A DNA stretch of 64,000 nt from Methylobacterium radiotolerans JCM 2831 (GTDB taxonomy: Bacteria > Pseudomonadota > Alphaproteobacteria > Rhizobiales > Beijerinckiaceae): NCBI RefSeq assembly GCF_000019725.1, contig NC_010505.1:5440001-5504000 (forward strand). Reading direction: 5' to 3'. This document shows positions 56,770 to 64,000 of this stretch, one piece after another. How positions within the stretch are numbered: the stretch's first letter is position 1; the number at the start of each line of letters is the position of its first letter. The notes below the pieces were generated by a model that was not told the DNA's origin, searched no databases, and saw only the letters and a list, made by a program, of their open reading frames with translations. Made by a program: the position numbers and the translations under genes.

Positions 56770-56981
56770 CTTAACAGCGCCCAGCCTTGGGGGTCGGCAT
56801 GACCATCATTACCAAGGCTGCACTTGCTGACGAGCTTTCGATCTCTCGGCCACGCGTCTCACAATACGTGAAAGCAGGTCTGCCTGTACGGCCGGACGGC
56901 CGGCTTAACCGCGCCGACGCCCTTAACTGGCTTAAGTCGAACGCCCTCGGACTTAACAGCTTCGAGGATCGCGGAGTTAAC
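56770..56981 (+). repeat. Cluster of CTTAAC words in and before the terminase-small-like gene
   Basis: CTTAAC at 56770, 56904, 56922 and 56952, CTTAAG at 56931 and GTTAAC at 56976. The five inside the gene fall in frame and use the rare Leu codon CTT three times before AAC. TTAA words are scarce elsewhere in this GC-rich DNA. Confidence 0.65.
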
Positions 56982-57428
56982 CGGGCCGGCCGCCTCGTGA
57001 AGGGCACGAAGGCCAAGCCGGAGCGCCGGCCCGAGCGCAAGCCGCAGCTGGAGCCGGCCGCCAGCGATCTCGACCTTCGGGACGTGCTGGTGGCCATGCT
57101 CGACCGTGTCGAGGCTGTGGTCGCCTTCGCCGTCCTGGCGGCGGAGGGCTCGCCAGAAACGGCCTATGCGGCCGCCGGCATCGCTCGGGCCGAGATGTTC
57201 GACGCCGCCAGCGATCTCGCCCTGACGCTGGGTGCACCGGATGGGCATGCCGGTCCGCTGGGGGCACCGCCTGCCACCGAGTACCCGGCGGACTGGGCGG
57301 CGCTCGCCGACCTCGCCGGTCACTCTGTCGATCTGGATGCCTGGCGGGCGGCCGAACGCCGGCTGCCCTACTGGGCCGACGCCGATCCGGTCGACGCACC
57401 TCACCCGTGGAAATCGACGTCGCCCTGA
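56799..57428 (+). CDS. Terminase-small-subunit-like (Nu1-type) DNA-binding protein
   Basis: 209 residues from the ATG at 56799 (GGGGG upstream). The N-terminal HTH is KAALADELSISRPRVSQYVK, followed by LPVRPDGRLNRADALNWL, the winged-helix layout of phage Nu1/TerS proteins. A basic linker (KAKPERRPERKPQ) precedes a helical domain. It could equally be an element regulator; no large terminase follows it. Its gene contains most of the CTTAAC cluster. Confidence 0.6.
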   Translation: MTIITKAALADELSISRPRVSQYVKAGLPVRPDGRLNRADALNWLKSNALGLNSFEDRGVNRAGRLVKGTKAKPERRPERKPQLEPAASDLDLRDVLVAMLDRVEAVVAFAVLAAEGSPETAYAAAGIARAEMFDAASDLALTLGAPDGHAGPLGAPPATEYPADWAALADLAGHSVDLDAWRAAERRLPYWADADPVDAPHPWKSTSP

Positions 57429-57463
57429 CGCCAGCCGCAGCTCCTCACCCGAAAGGCACGCCC

Positions 57464-58453
57464 GTGAAGACATCCGCGCACAAGACCGCCAAGCTCGCCA
57501 CCGACCTCGTGGCGCTCGCCCGTACCGGTACCGACCTCGACGCCCTGGACGCCGGGCTCGCCGAGGCCCGCGGCCAGGTCGAGACCGCCACCCGGGACCG
57601 CGACGCTGCCGAGGCCAGCTATCGCGAGCAGATCCTCGACGCCTCGCCCGCCGAGCTGGAGCAGATCCAGGCGACCAAGGCCCGTGCCATCGTCGAGCTC
57701 GACCGCGCCGAGGCCCTGACCGCGGCGCTGACCCGCCGCATGGCCAGCGTCCGGGACGATCGGGAGCGGGACGCGCGCCGCGCCCAGCACGCCGACGCCG
57801 TGGCGAAGTGCGACGCCATCCGCCAGCGCCTCCCGGCCGAGTACCGCCGGCACGCCCTGGCGCTGCGAGGCCTGCTCCGGGACCTCGCCGAGGCGGAGGT
57901 GGCCCGCGAGCTCGCAGAGCCCCTGCAGGCCGACTTCGGCCCCATTCCGCCGATCGAAAACGAGCTTCGCGGCCTCCGGTCCATTCCCGAGCAGATCATC
58001 GAGCGGACCGAGGTCGATTTGTGGGCGATCGACGGCCGCGCCGAACCGATGTCCGCGGACAAGCAGGACGATGTGCAGTCGAAGCCCGGCACCAACAAGG
58101 GGGTGTACTACTCGAAGAACGCCGGCAGTCATGTCGGCACCGGCCACCCGCTACACTGCACGCGGCGCCGCTTCCTCCGCATCCGCTACCACGAGGCGGT
58201 CCGGGAGCCCTGGAACAGCGGCTCTCTGCTCAGACTGGTCAATCTGCCGGCCTTCTATGCCTTCGGCGACGACTTCGTGACGAGCGAGCAGGTCCGCAGC
58301 GCCGCCACTGCCCTCGACCATCTCAGCCGTGAGCTCGTCGAGCGCCCGGAGGATCAGCGTCCGGTTCAGGAGCGATTCGAGCTGGTCACGGTTCCGCTCG
58401 GCGACGGTCGCAGCGGCGCCCGCGTCTCGCCCCCGCTGCGGAGTGTAGCGTGA
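57464..58453 (+). CDS. Coiled-coil element protein of unknown function
   Basis: 329 residues from a GTG at 57464, chosen because GAAAGG lies 7 bases upstream; a GTG at 57407 overlaps the previous gene. The first 150 residues are charged and helical (LAEARGQVETATRDRDAAEA, ERDARRAQHADAVAK). The C-terminal 130 residues are globular (HVGTGHPLHCTRRRFLRIRY). No family recognised. It overlaps the next gene by four bases. Confidence 0.6.
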   Translation: MKTSAHKTAKLATDLVALARTGTDLDALDAGLAEARGQVETATRDRDAAEASYREQILDASPAELEQIQATKARAIVELDRAEALTAALTRRMASVRDDRERDARRAQHADAVAKCDAIRQRLPAEYRRHALALRGLLRDLAEAEVARELAEPLQADFGPIPPIENELRGLRSIPEQIIERTEVDLWAIDGRAEPMSADKQDDVQSKPGTNKGVYYSKNAGSHVGTGHPLHCTRRRFLRIRYHEAVREPWNSGSLLRLVNLPAFYAFGDDFVTSEQVRSAATALDHLSRELVERPEDQRPVQERFELVTVPLGDGRSGARVSPPLRSVA

Positions 58454-58707
58454 CCCTAGCCGAGCTCGATGCCCTCGACGTCGCGGACCGCGCGCCGGCC
58501 GGCCGCCTCGTCGAGGTCATGGCCAGCCCGGAAGCTAAGCCCGAGGGGCGGCGGCTTCTCGCGTTCGGCTTGGCCTTGCGCTTCGACCTCTCGCCCGACG
58601 CGGTGCGGCTGCTGCTCCGAGAGGCGCCGGTGCTGCGCTCGGCCGACGACGTCATCCGGTGGATCGGGACGATCCCGGTCTGCCTCAACGGAGGGACACG
58701 ACATTGA
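58450..58707 (+). CDS. Small element protein before the tape-measure gene
   Basis: 85 residues from a GTG overlapping the previous stop. Helical, with Leu-rich LLAFGLALRFDLSPDAVRLLL. Small genes just before a tape-measure gene are often tail-assembly chaperones; here that is only positional inference. Confidence 0.55.
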   Translation: MTLAELDALDVADRAPAGRLVEVMASPEAKPEGRRLLAFGLALRFDLSPDAVRLLLREAPVLRSADDVIRWIGTIPVCLNGGTRH

Positions 58708-59099
58708 GCGAAGACACCCAGGCGGCCGCGCCCGCCCCGGCATGGGATAGCCTGGCCGTGGTCGTGCTCGCCGGCGACCGGGCCGTGTTCTCGATCGACG
58801 CGGCCGGCAACATCCAGGTGCCCGCCACCTACGCGCTGCGCTCCGAGGTCGGCGTGGCCCTGGCCCGCGCCAGCGCGGTGCTGGCGGCGCAGCCCGAACC
58901 GAGTTCCTCGCAGCAGATTTTGAGCACGGTGTTCCGGCAGCTCGGCGAGATCGACACCGATGCGGCGCGCGAGGCCCTCACCAACCTCGAGGCCGCCGTG
59001 AACGGCCAGACGGCAGCACTGGCGGCAGCGACCATCGCCATGGAGGCGGCCACCGCCGAGATCGGCGCCTCGATCCCGATCGCCCCCGGAACGCACTGA
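58704..59099 (+). CDS. Element protein of unknown function (TTG start)
   Basis: 131 residues. The TTG at 58704 is supported by GGAGGG 7 bases upstream and by a four-base overlap with the previous stop. The N-terminal 40 residues look like a small beta unit (SLAVVVLAGDRAVFSIDAAG); the rest is Ala-rich helix. It directly precedes the tape-measure gene, where tail-assembly proteins commonly sit. No family recognised. Confidence 0.6.
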   Translation: MSEDTQAAAPAPAWDSLAVVVLAGDRAVFSIDAAGNIQVPATYALRSEVGVALARASAVLAAQPEPSSSQQILSTVFRQLGEIDTDAAREALTNLEAAVNGQTAALAAATIAMEAATAEIGASIPIAPGTH

Positions 59100-59111
59100 G
59101 GAGCCCTCGCC

Positions 59112-62100
59112 ATGGCGTCCAAGACCATCGAGGCCAAGCTCCTCATCACCGCCGAGTCGCGGGTCGAAGCCGAGATGGCGAAGGTCGCCAAGGCGATCCA
59201 GCAAGGCCTCGACGTCACGAAGTACACGGCCGAGACGGCCAAGCTGAGCCGGGCCTGGGAGCAGCAAGCGAAGGCGGCCAGGGCGGCCGCGGCCGTGATG
59301 GATGCCCGCAAGCCGCTCGAGGCGACGGTGCAGGGGATGCAGCGGGTCGGCGCGCAGGCGACGCGGCTCGCCCGTGAGTACGACGTGGCGAAGAAGGCCG
59401 CGGCCGAGTACGGGAAGGCCCAGACGTTTATCAAAGGCAGCGAGCAGGCGGAGCAGGCCGCGCGGCTGGCCGCCGAGGTCCGGCGCCTGGGCGATGCCCA
59501 CCGGGCGGCGGTCAACGACAGCAAGGCTCTGACGGCAGCCTTCAGCGCCGAAACGGCAGCGCTCAGGGCGGCCGAGGGCGTGGCCTCTCGCTACGGTGTG
59601 GACTTGTCCCGGCTGGAGCAGCAGCAGCGCACCCTGGCGAGGAGCACCGATCAGGCCGCCGCCGCTTTTCGCCGGCAGGTCGCCGCCGAGGAAGCCGGCG
59701 CGCGAGCCGCTACGGCCCGGGCTCAGCGCCGGCAGGCCCAGGATGTCGCCGCCGGCGTCGTTGCCACGGCGACGGGCGCCGGTTTGCGCGGCGCCTACGT
59801 CCGGTCCCGGGACGGCTGGATCGAGATGGACGAGGCGAGCCGTCGACAGAGGGCCGTGCTCGGGATCGACCAGGCGAAGCAGAGCGCCCTCAACACCCAG
59901 GCGCTCAAGATCGGCCAGGACACCCGGTTCAGCAACCCGGACGTGGTGAAGGCGCAGACCCGCATCGGCTCAAGCCTGCCCGATCACCTGAAGGATCCGA
60001 AGGTCCTCGTCGCGATCACCGAGAACGCGAAGGACTACGCGCTGGCCATGGGCACGACGATGGACGAGGCCTCGTCCGCGGTGCTCGGCCGGATGCTCGG
60101 CTTGCGCATGAACATGTCCAACCCGGAGGCGGCGGCCGCGTCGGCCAAGCACGCCACCAACCGCCTGGTCCAGTTCGCCAAGAGCTCCGGCGCCGACCAC
60201 AACGACCTGATGGGCTACACCAAGTTCGGCGCGGCGCCGAGCTCGGTGGGAGGCTTCTCGGAGGAGTTCACGGACGCGATGGCCGCCCAGTTGCGGCGCA
60301 TCGGCTACGAAGGCTCCATGGCGGGCAACTTCGTTCGGGCGGCGGCAACCAAGCTCGCGGTCCCGACCTCGAAGGGGCTCGGCGTGCTGGCGGGGTCGGG
60401 TCTGAACCACTCCGACTACGTCGCCCCCGGCAAGGCGCTCTCGGCGGACAACCTCGGATCGGCGCTGCGGCTGAAGTTCGGCAAGGGGCTGAACGACAGC
60501 CAGCGTTCCCGCATCCGCGAGCTGATGGAAGACGAGGACATCGTCGGCAACCGGGAGGAGTTCGTCCCGAAGGTCTCCGCGATCATCCAGGAGACCTTGG
60601 CGAGGCGAACGAAGAAGGGCGCGGTCAACGCTCAGGATGCCGAGCGGATCGCGAAGTCGGTCAACGAGTACCTGTCGGCCTCTGCGGGTGCCGTCGACAT
60701 CGAGCGCCTTATGAGGGACGTGATCGCCAAGGGCATCACGCCCGCCATGGCGAAGTATCTCTTCGGGCAGGAGCACGGCGGTCGAGCACAGGCGCTCGAT
60801 CTGAAGACGCTCAACAAGGACGTCGAGACGTTCCGCAACACGCCGCAGGACCGGGCGCAGAAGATCGGCGAGGACATCAACGCCGGCACCTACGGCGCCT
60901 ACCAGCGCATGATCGGTTCGGTCGAGACGTTCTGGATGAAGCTGGGCCAGGTCAACGACGGCCCGCTGACGATGTTCTACGACAAGGTCGGGAACGCGGT
61001 CGACGCCGTCACGAACCTGCCTCCCAACGTCCTCCAGGCGGGCACCGCCATCGGTGGGCTGGCCGGCGCCGCGATCGCCGCCCGTGGCGCGTTCGGCATG
61101 TTCCGTGTCGGGCGCGACCTCCTCGGGTTTGGCGGCGGGGCCGCGGCGCTGAACGGCTCGGCGGTGGCGCTTAACGCTGCTGCGGCCGCCCTGACCGAGG
61201 CTGCGGTGCTCCAGGGCGCCAAGACCGCGGCCGGCGCGCTACCCGACGCGGCGAAGAAGGGCGGCAAGCTGGCCGGGCTGGCGAAGGGAGCGCTGGGCAT
61301 CACGGCAATCGGCGGCCTGGCCGAGCTGGCCCAGCACTACGACACCCTGAAGATGCCCGAGTTCACCAAGGACGGGATCGGCCGCGGGCTCCTTGGCGCC
61401 CTCGATCCGAACCTGCCCGATATGGTGCTGGGCAAGAAGGCGGACGAGGTCGGCAAGGACACCGGGACGAAAGTCGGGAAGGGCATCGCGGAGGGCGTGA
61501 AGGAGAAGGCCCCCGAGGTCGAGGCCGAGGGCAAGACGCTGTTCCAGCGGCTCAACGAGCAGTTCCGCCAGGGCATCTTCGTGCCGATCCACCTTGCGCC
61601 TGGCGAAGGCTTCGGCGGAGGCGGCGGCGGGCTGATCCAGAAGGCCAGCTTCGGTGGCGCAGGCGGTGGCCTGGACGGCATGATCCGCCGCGGCGGCCTC
61701 GGGAGCGGGAGTGTCGGCAGCGGTATCGGTACGGGCGACGGCGGTGGAGGCGGTGGAGGGGGGCTGAGCGTTCGCAGCGGCGGCGTTGGGGGATCGATTC
61801 CCGGCATCCCGGCATCGGTCGACATGACCGATGCCGAGCGCAACATGCTCGGCCTCATCCAGCTGCACGAGAGCCACGGCCGGAACACCCTGAACTACGT
61901 GGGCACCCGTCAGGGCCTCGACCCGATGACGGCCCGGGGCGCCACCGCGCAGGGCTACTTCCAGATCCTGAACTCGAACTGGCGGCGGCTCGCGCCCGGT
62001 CTCGGGATCAAGACGCGGAACGCCATGTCGTCCACCCTGGAGGAGCAGACGCGCGTCGCGCTGGCGCTTCTCCGCAGCAGGGGTGGGCGGCCGCAGGATT

Positions 62101-62570
62101 GGGCCCCGTTCAATCCGGCGCTCCGTGCGGCCATCCGCCGGGGCGACCGGGCGCCGTTGGGCGCCGGTGTGGCCAAGGATGCGGCCGCGCTGGAGCCCAA
62201 GCTGATCAGGGGCCTCGACGGTAAGGAAGGTCTCGATCTCGGTGACGGCACCATGCGGATGCCGGACGGGTCGATCCGGTCGGTCACCCGCAGCGGCCTT
62301 GAGATCCCGGAGGCGCCGGCGGGCGGCATCGGGGCCGGTGGCGGCCGAGGAATGTCCGAGCTCCGCGAGCACGTTGCCGAGCTGGGCCGGCACATTGAGC
62401 GCTTCGGCCAGTCCGGCTTTCACGGGCAGATCGAGGTGACTGGGCTTCGGCAGGCGGGCCTGCGGGCAACGTCGCTCCGCGTGAAAGGGCGCCATGGTCT
62501 CACGGCCGACATGGGCATCACAGAGATGGGCGCGAAGCTCAACATGGGCGATCCGGCCGATTGGAGTTGA
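59112..62570 (+). CDS. Phage tail tape-measure protein with lytic transglycosylase-like domain
   Basis: 1152 residues. A long helical Ala/Lys/Gln-rich N-terminus (about 1-240) and a tape-measure core (about 240-600) precede hydrophobic segments (about 640-690) typical of tape measures that insert in membranes. A glycine-rich linker (about 830-895) leads to an SLT-like domain with Glu920 in GLIQLHESHGRN and GYFQILNSNW. The protein sets tail length and helps DNA cross the cell wall. GGAG precedes the ATG. No other clear tail gene is adjacent in the window. Confidence 0.8.
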   Translation: MASKTIEAKLLITAESRVEAEMAKVAKAIQQGLDVTKYTAETAKLSRAWEQQAKAARAAAAVMDARKPLEATVQGMQRVGAQATRLAREYDVAKKAAAEYGKAQTFIKGSEQAEQAARLAAEVRRLGDAHRAAVNDSKALTAAFSAETAALRAAEGVASRYGVDLSRLEQQQRTLARSTDQAAAAFRRQVAAEEAGARAATARAQRRQAQDVAAGVVATATGAGLRGAYVRSRDGWIEMDEASRRQRAVLGIDQAKQSALNTQALKIGQDTRFSNPDVVKAQTRIGSSLPDHLKDPKVLVAITENAKDYALAMGTTMDEASSAVLGRMLGLRMNMSNPEAAAASAKHATNRLVQFAKSSGADHNDLMGYTKFGAAPSSVGGFSEEFTDAMAAQLRRIGYEGSMAGNFVRAAATKLAVPTSKGLGVLAGSGLNHSDYVAPGKALSADNLGSALRLKFGKGLNDSQRSRIRELMEDEDIVGNREEFVPKVSAIIQETLARRTKKGAVNAQDAERIAKSVNEYLSASAGAVDIERLMRDVIAKGITPAMAKYLFGQEHGGRAQALDLKTLNKDVETFRNTPQDRAQKIGEDINAGTYGAYQRMIGSVETFWMKLGQVNDGPLTMFYDKVGNAVDAVTNLPPNVLQAGTAIGGLAGAAIAARGAFGMFRVGRDLLGFGGGAAALNGSAVALNAAAAALTEAAVLQGAKTAAGALPDAAKKGGKLAGLAKGALGITAIGGLAELAQHYDTLKMPEFTKDGIGRGLLGALDPNLPDMVLGKKADEVGKDTGTKVGKGIAEGVKEKAPEVEAEGKTLFQRLNEQFRQGIFVPIHLAPGEGFGGGGGGLIQKASFGGAGGGLDGMIRRGGLGSGSVGSGIGTGDGGGGGGGGLSVRSGGVGGSIPGIPASVDMTDAERNMLGLIQLHESHGRNTLNYVGTRQGLDPMTARGATAQGYFQILNSNWRRLAPGLGIKTRNAMSSTLEEQTRVALALLRSRGGRPQDWAPFNPALRAAIRRGDRAPLGAGVAKDAAALEPKLIRGLDGKEGLDLGDGTMRMPDGSIRSVTRSGLEIPEAPAGGIGAGGGRGMSELREHVAELGRHIERFGQSGFHGQIEVTGLRQAGLRATSLRVKGRHGLTADMGITEMGAKLNMGDPADWS

Positions 62571-62713
62571 GGGGGCGTAGCTGGTGATACAAATCAGAAA
62601 CCTTCTATGGAAGAAGCCGATATCTGCCGCATTCTGTGATGAAAATACAAATATCTCTTGACTAACGCTCGTGTTGGCATCGTTCGTTGTGGCAGCACAT
62701 CAAGGAGATGCAA
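62571..62713 (+). promoter_or_regulatory. AT-rich promoter region of the mucR-like gene
   Basis: The lowest-GC stretch of the element (ACAAATATCTCTTGAC). TTGACT at 62658 is a good -35 candidate, but the -10 side (about 62681) is weak. AGGAG at 62703-62707 is the ribosome site. Confidence 0.4.
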
Positions 62714-63286
62714 ATGGACGAGAGCAATCAAATTTCGGTAGCTGACCACACCGATGTCATCGATCTGACTGCCAACATCGTCGCAGCCTACGTGTCGAAC
62801 AACTCGGTCCGGCCGGCCGACCTCCCGGCCCTGCTGAGCGAAGTCCACGCTGCGATCACCGGGCTCAACGGCACCTCTGCTACGGCCGCGCCTGCGGTGG
62901 AGAAGGCGACTCCCTCGCAGATCCGAAAATCCATCACGCCGGACGCGCTGATCAGCTTCATCGACGGCAAGCCGTACAAGACGCTCAAGCGCCACATCAC
63001 CGGCGCCGGTATGACAATCGAGGAATACCGCGAGCGCTTCGGCCTGCCGCGCGACTACCCGTCCACGGCGGCCAATTACTCGGCCCAGCGCTCCGCACTC
63101 GCCAAGAGCCTGGGTCTCGGCAACCAGCGTCGGGACGCGGCCCCGAAGGCTGCTGCCGCCGACGAGACGGTTGCGGAGGCGCCCAAGGCTCGAGGCCGGA
63201 AGAAGGTGGCCGAGCCCGTGGCTGCGCCGGCTGAGAAGCCTGCCCGCGGCCGCAGGACGAAGAAGGCTGCTGTCGCGGTGGAGTGA
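62714..63286 (+). CDS. MucR/Ros-type regulator lacking zinc cysteines
   Basis: 190 residues. The MucR core is clear: NIVAAYVSNNSVRPADLPALL, then QIRKSITPDAL, KTLKRHI and YRERFGLPRDYPSTAANY. Canonical Ros/MucR zinc fingers have a cysteine before the EDGK segment; here it is Ser (ISFIDGK), so zinc binding is lost, as in the Mesorhizobium Ml proteins. A Lys/Ala/Pro-rich tail of about 60 residues (GRKKVAEP, RGRRTKKA) is added, recalling H-NS-like bridging. Start at 62714 set by AGGAG. Confidence 0.85.
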   Translation: MDESNQISVADHTDVIDLTANIVAAYVSNNSVRPADLPALLSEVHAAITGLNGTSATAAPAVEKATPSQIRKSITPDALISFIDGKPYKTLKRHITGAGMTIEEYRERFGLPRDYPSTAANYSAQRSALAKSLGLGNQRRDAAPKAAAADETVAEAPKARGRKKVAEPVAAPAEKPARGRRTKKAAVAVE

Positions 63287-63370
63287 AGCTGCCTGGCGCA
63301 GGAGCGGTGGGGAACCGCCAGCCAGCCCGCGCGTAGACCGCCCTTCTGGTCCTCAGCACGAACCACCTTC

Positions 63371-63402
63371 AACCGCCCGGCTCCGGCTGCGGCGGTTTTT
63401 TT
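63371..63402 (+). terminator. Strong intrinsic terminator after the mucR-like gene
   Basis: AACCGCC / GGCGGTT stem (63371-63377 with 63391-63397) followed by a run of seven T (63396-63402). Confidence 0.85.
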
Positions 63403-63457
63403 CGTGCCGGTGGCCCGCGGCTTGCTACGGCCGGGCGTTCCTCCCAGAGATTCACTC

Positions 63458-63489
63458 AGCCCCGCCGGCACCGCCGCGCGGGGCTTTTT
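63458..63489 (+). terminator. Second intrinsic terminator
   Basis: 8-bp stem AGCCCCGC / GCGGGGCT (63458-63465 with 63478-63485) followed by TTTTT to 63489. Tandem with the previous one. Confidence 0.8.
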
Positions 63490-63620
63490 CGTCGGCTCGC
63501 GCTGACCCAGGTGAGTGTGGACGACGCGCCATTGTGCTACGGTAGACCATCGCTGGCAGATTGCCTCGGGCGCTGGCGGCCGAGAGTGACGTGCGCTCCC
63601 GCCCACCAGCGGGGACTGGC

Positions 63621-63899
63621 ATGTCGCGCCTCTTCTTTGATTTCCACGATGGGCAGTCGTTTCTGCGCGATCCTATGGGCTTCGAGTGCAGTGATCGTGA
63701 GATGATACGGAATGAGGCTGTGCGAGCTTTATTGCTCATGGCTAAAGAAGCAGTTCCCGAGAAGGGCGAGACCCAAGCCTTTACGGTTATTGTTCGCAAT
63801 GCTGCAAACGCAACGGTCTACACTGCGACCGTATCGTTCGCTGGCCTCTGGCTGGGAGAGCTCCCAATCCCTCTCGGCGAACAGGATCCTTTCGATTGA
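63621..63899 (+). CDS. DUF6894-like small protein
   Basis: 92 residues: MSRLFFDFHDGQSFLRDPMG, NEAVRALLLMA, and a beta-rich C-terminus TVIVRNAANATVYTATVSF. This is the layout of the small DUF6894 proteins frequent in Methylobacterium and relatives, of unknown function. The ATG at 63621 is preceded by GCGGGG. The base composition is less GC-rich than the host genes. Confidence 0.65.
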   Translation: MSRLFFDFHDGQSFLRDPMGFECSDREMIRNEAVRALLLMAKEAVPEKGETQAFTVIVRNAANATVYTATVSFAGLWLGELPIPLGEQDPFD

Positions 63900-64000
63900 A
63901 CTGGCGATCGGCGCCCCTCTGATCGCCTAGCCAAGTTGCGTCCCGGCAACACTCAGCGAACCGTCTGCGGCGGCTCGGGTTTGACCCACCGGGGGCACTG

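Larger units (their letters stand above)
52343..64000. mobile_element. Integrated phage-like or satellite element (left end; right end outside window)
   Basis: It starts at the tRNA-Gly fragment and contains replication genes (Prim-Pol, SF3 helicase), HTH/RHH regulators, a terminase-small-like gene, a tape-measure gene with lytic domain and a MucR-like gene, nearly all on the plus strand with overlapping starts. Codon use includes more rare codons (CTT, AGG, ATA) than the flanking host genes. Integrase and the intact tRNA-Gly should lie beyond 64000. No large terminase, portal or capsid gene is visible. Confidence 0.82.

Overview
The window is GC-rich alphaproteobacterial chromosome. It is most likely Methylobacterium or a close relative. 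The evidence is a PHB locus (phaR/phaA/phaB), both GSI and GSII glutamine synthetases, a GstI-like small protein beside glnII, the tig-clpP-clpX-lon block, a GCG_CRPN-type secreted protein, a DUF6894-type protein and MucR-type regulation. This is inferred from gene content; no database was searched.

Layout. 1-2809: PHB synthesis, with partial phaR divergent from phaA-phaB. 3277-8365: a lipoprotein, small membrane proteins, a secreted glycerophosphodiesterase, a DMT exporter, a cupin, RNase D and a glyoxalase-like protein. 8551-14052: nitrogen assimilation. glnA and glnB lie on the minus strand, separated by plus-strand glnII, which has a near-consensus sigma-54 promoter and a convergent gstI-like gene. 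nnr is divergent from glnB. 14057-15553: a multicopper-oxidase-fold protein that has lost most copper ligands. 15702-22276: tRNA-Leu(UAG), then tig, clpP, clpX and lon, with an unusual pair of alternative hairpins in the clpP leader. 22305-34688: mixed metabolism, including a racemase, tRNA-Val(UAC), a PhyH oxygenase, a hydrolase, an SDR, manC, selA, a two-Cys OhrR, a pentapeptide-repeat channel fusion with a YdeP-type molybdoenzyme, and a bacterial metallothionein. 34756-34892: an inverted pair of REP-like palindromes.

35102-44728: a thiamine-binding protein, a glucarate catabolic cluster (LysR divergent from kdgD-gudP-gudD), and an ABC importer co-oriented with a TRZ/ATZ-type amidohydrolase. 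45161-48425: an operon of NrtR-like NUDIX/winged-helix regulator, SPFH protein, NAD-kinase-fold protein and GNAT acetyltransferase, with a palindrome at its promoter. 48677-51453: a Gram-negative class sortase and its single LPQTG substrate, a VIT/VWA protein. 51546-52298: an XRE-type regulator.

52343 to the window end: an integrated element. It starts at a duplicated 3' half of tRNA-Gly(UCC) and runs past the right edge. It carries a translationally coupled replication operon (Prim-Pol and SF3 helicase), HTH and RHH proteins, a terminase-small-subunit-like protein whose gene has a cluster of CTTAAC words, small proteins, a tape-measure protein with a lytic domain, and a MucR-like regulator without zinc cysteines. 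No large terminase, portal, capsid or integrase lies in the visible part, so it may be a phage satellite or a mosaic prophage. The strongest candidates for something undescribed are this element, the NrtR-SPFH-NADK-GNAT operon, and the copper-ligand-less oxidase.
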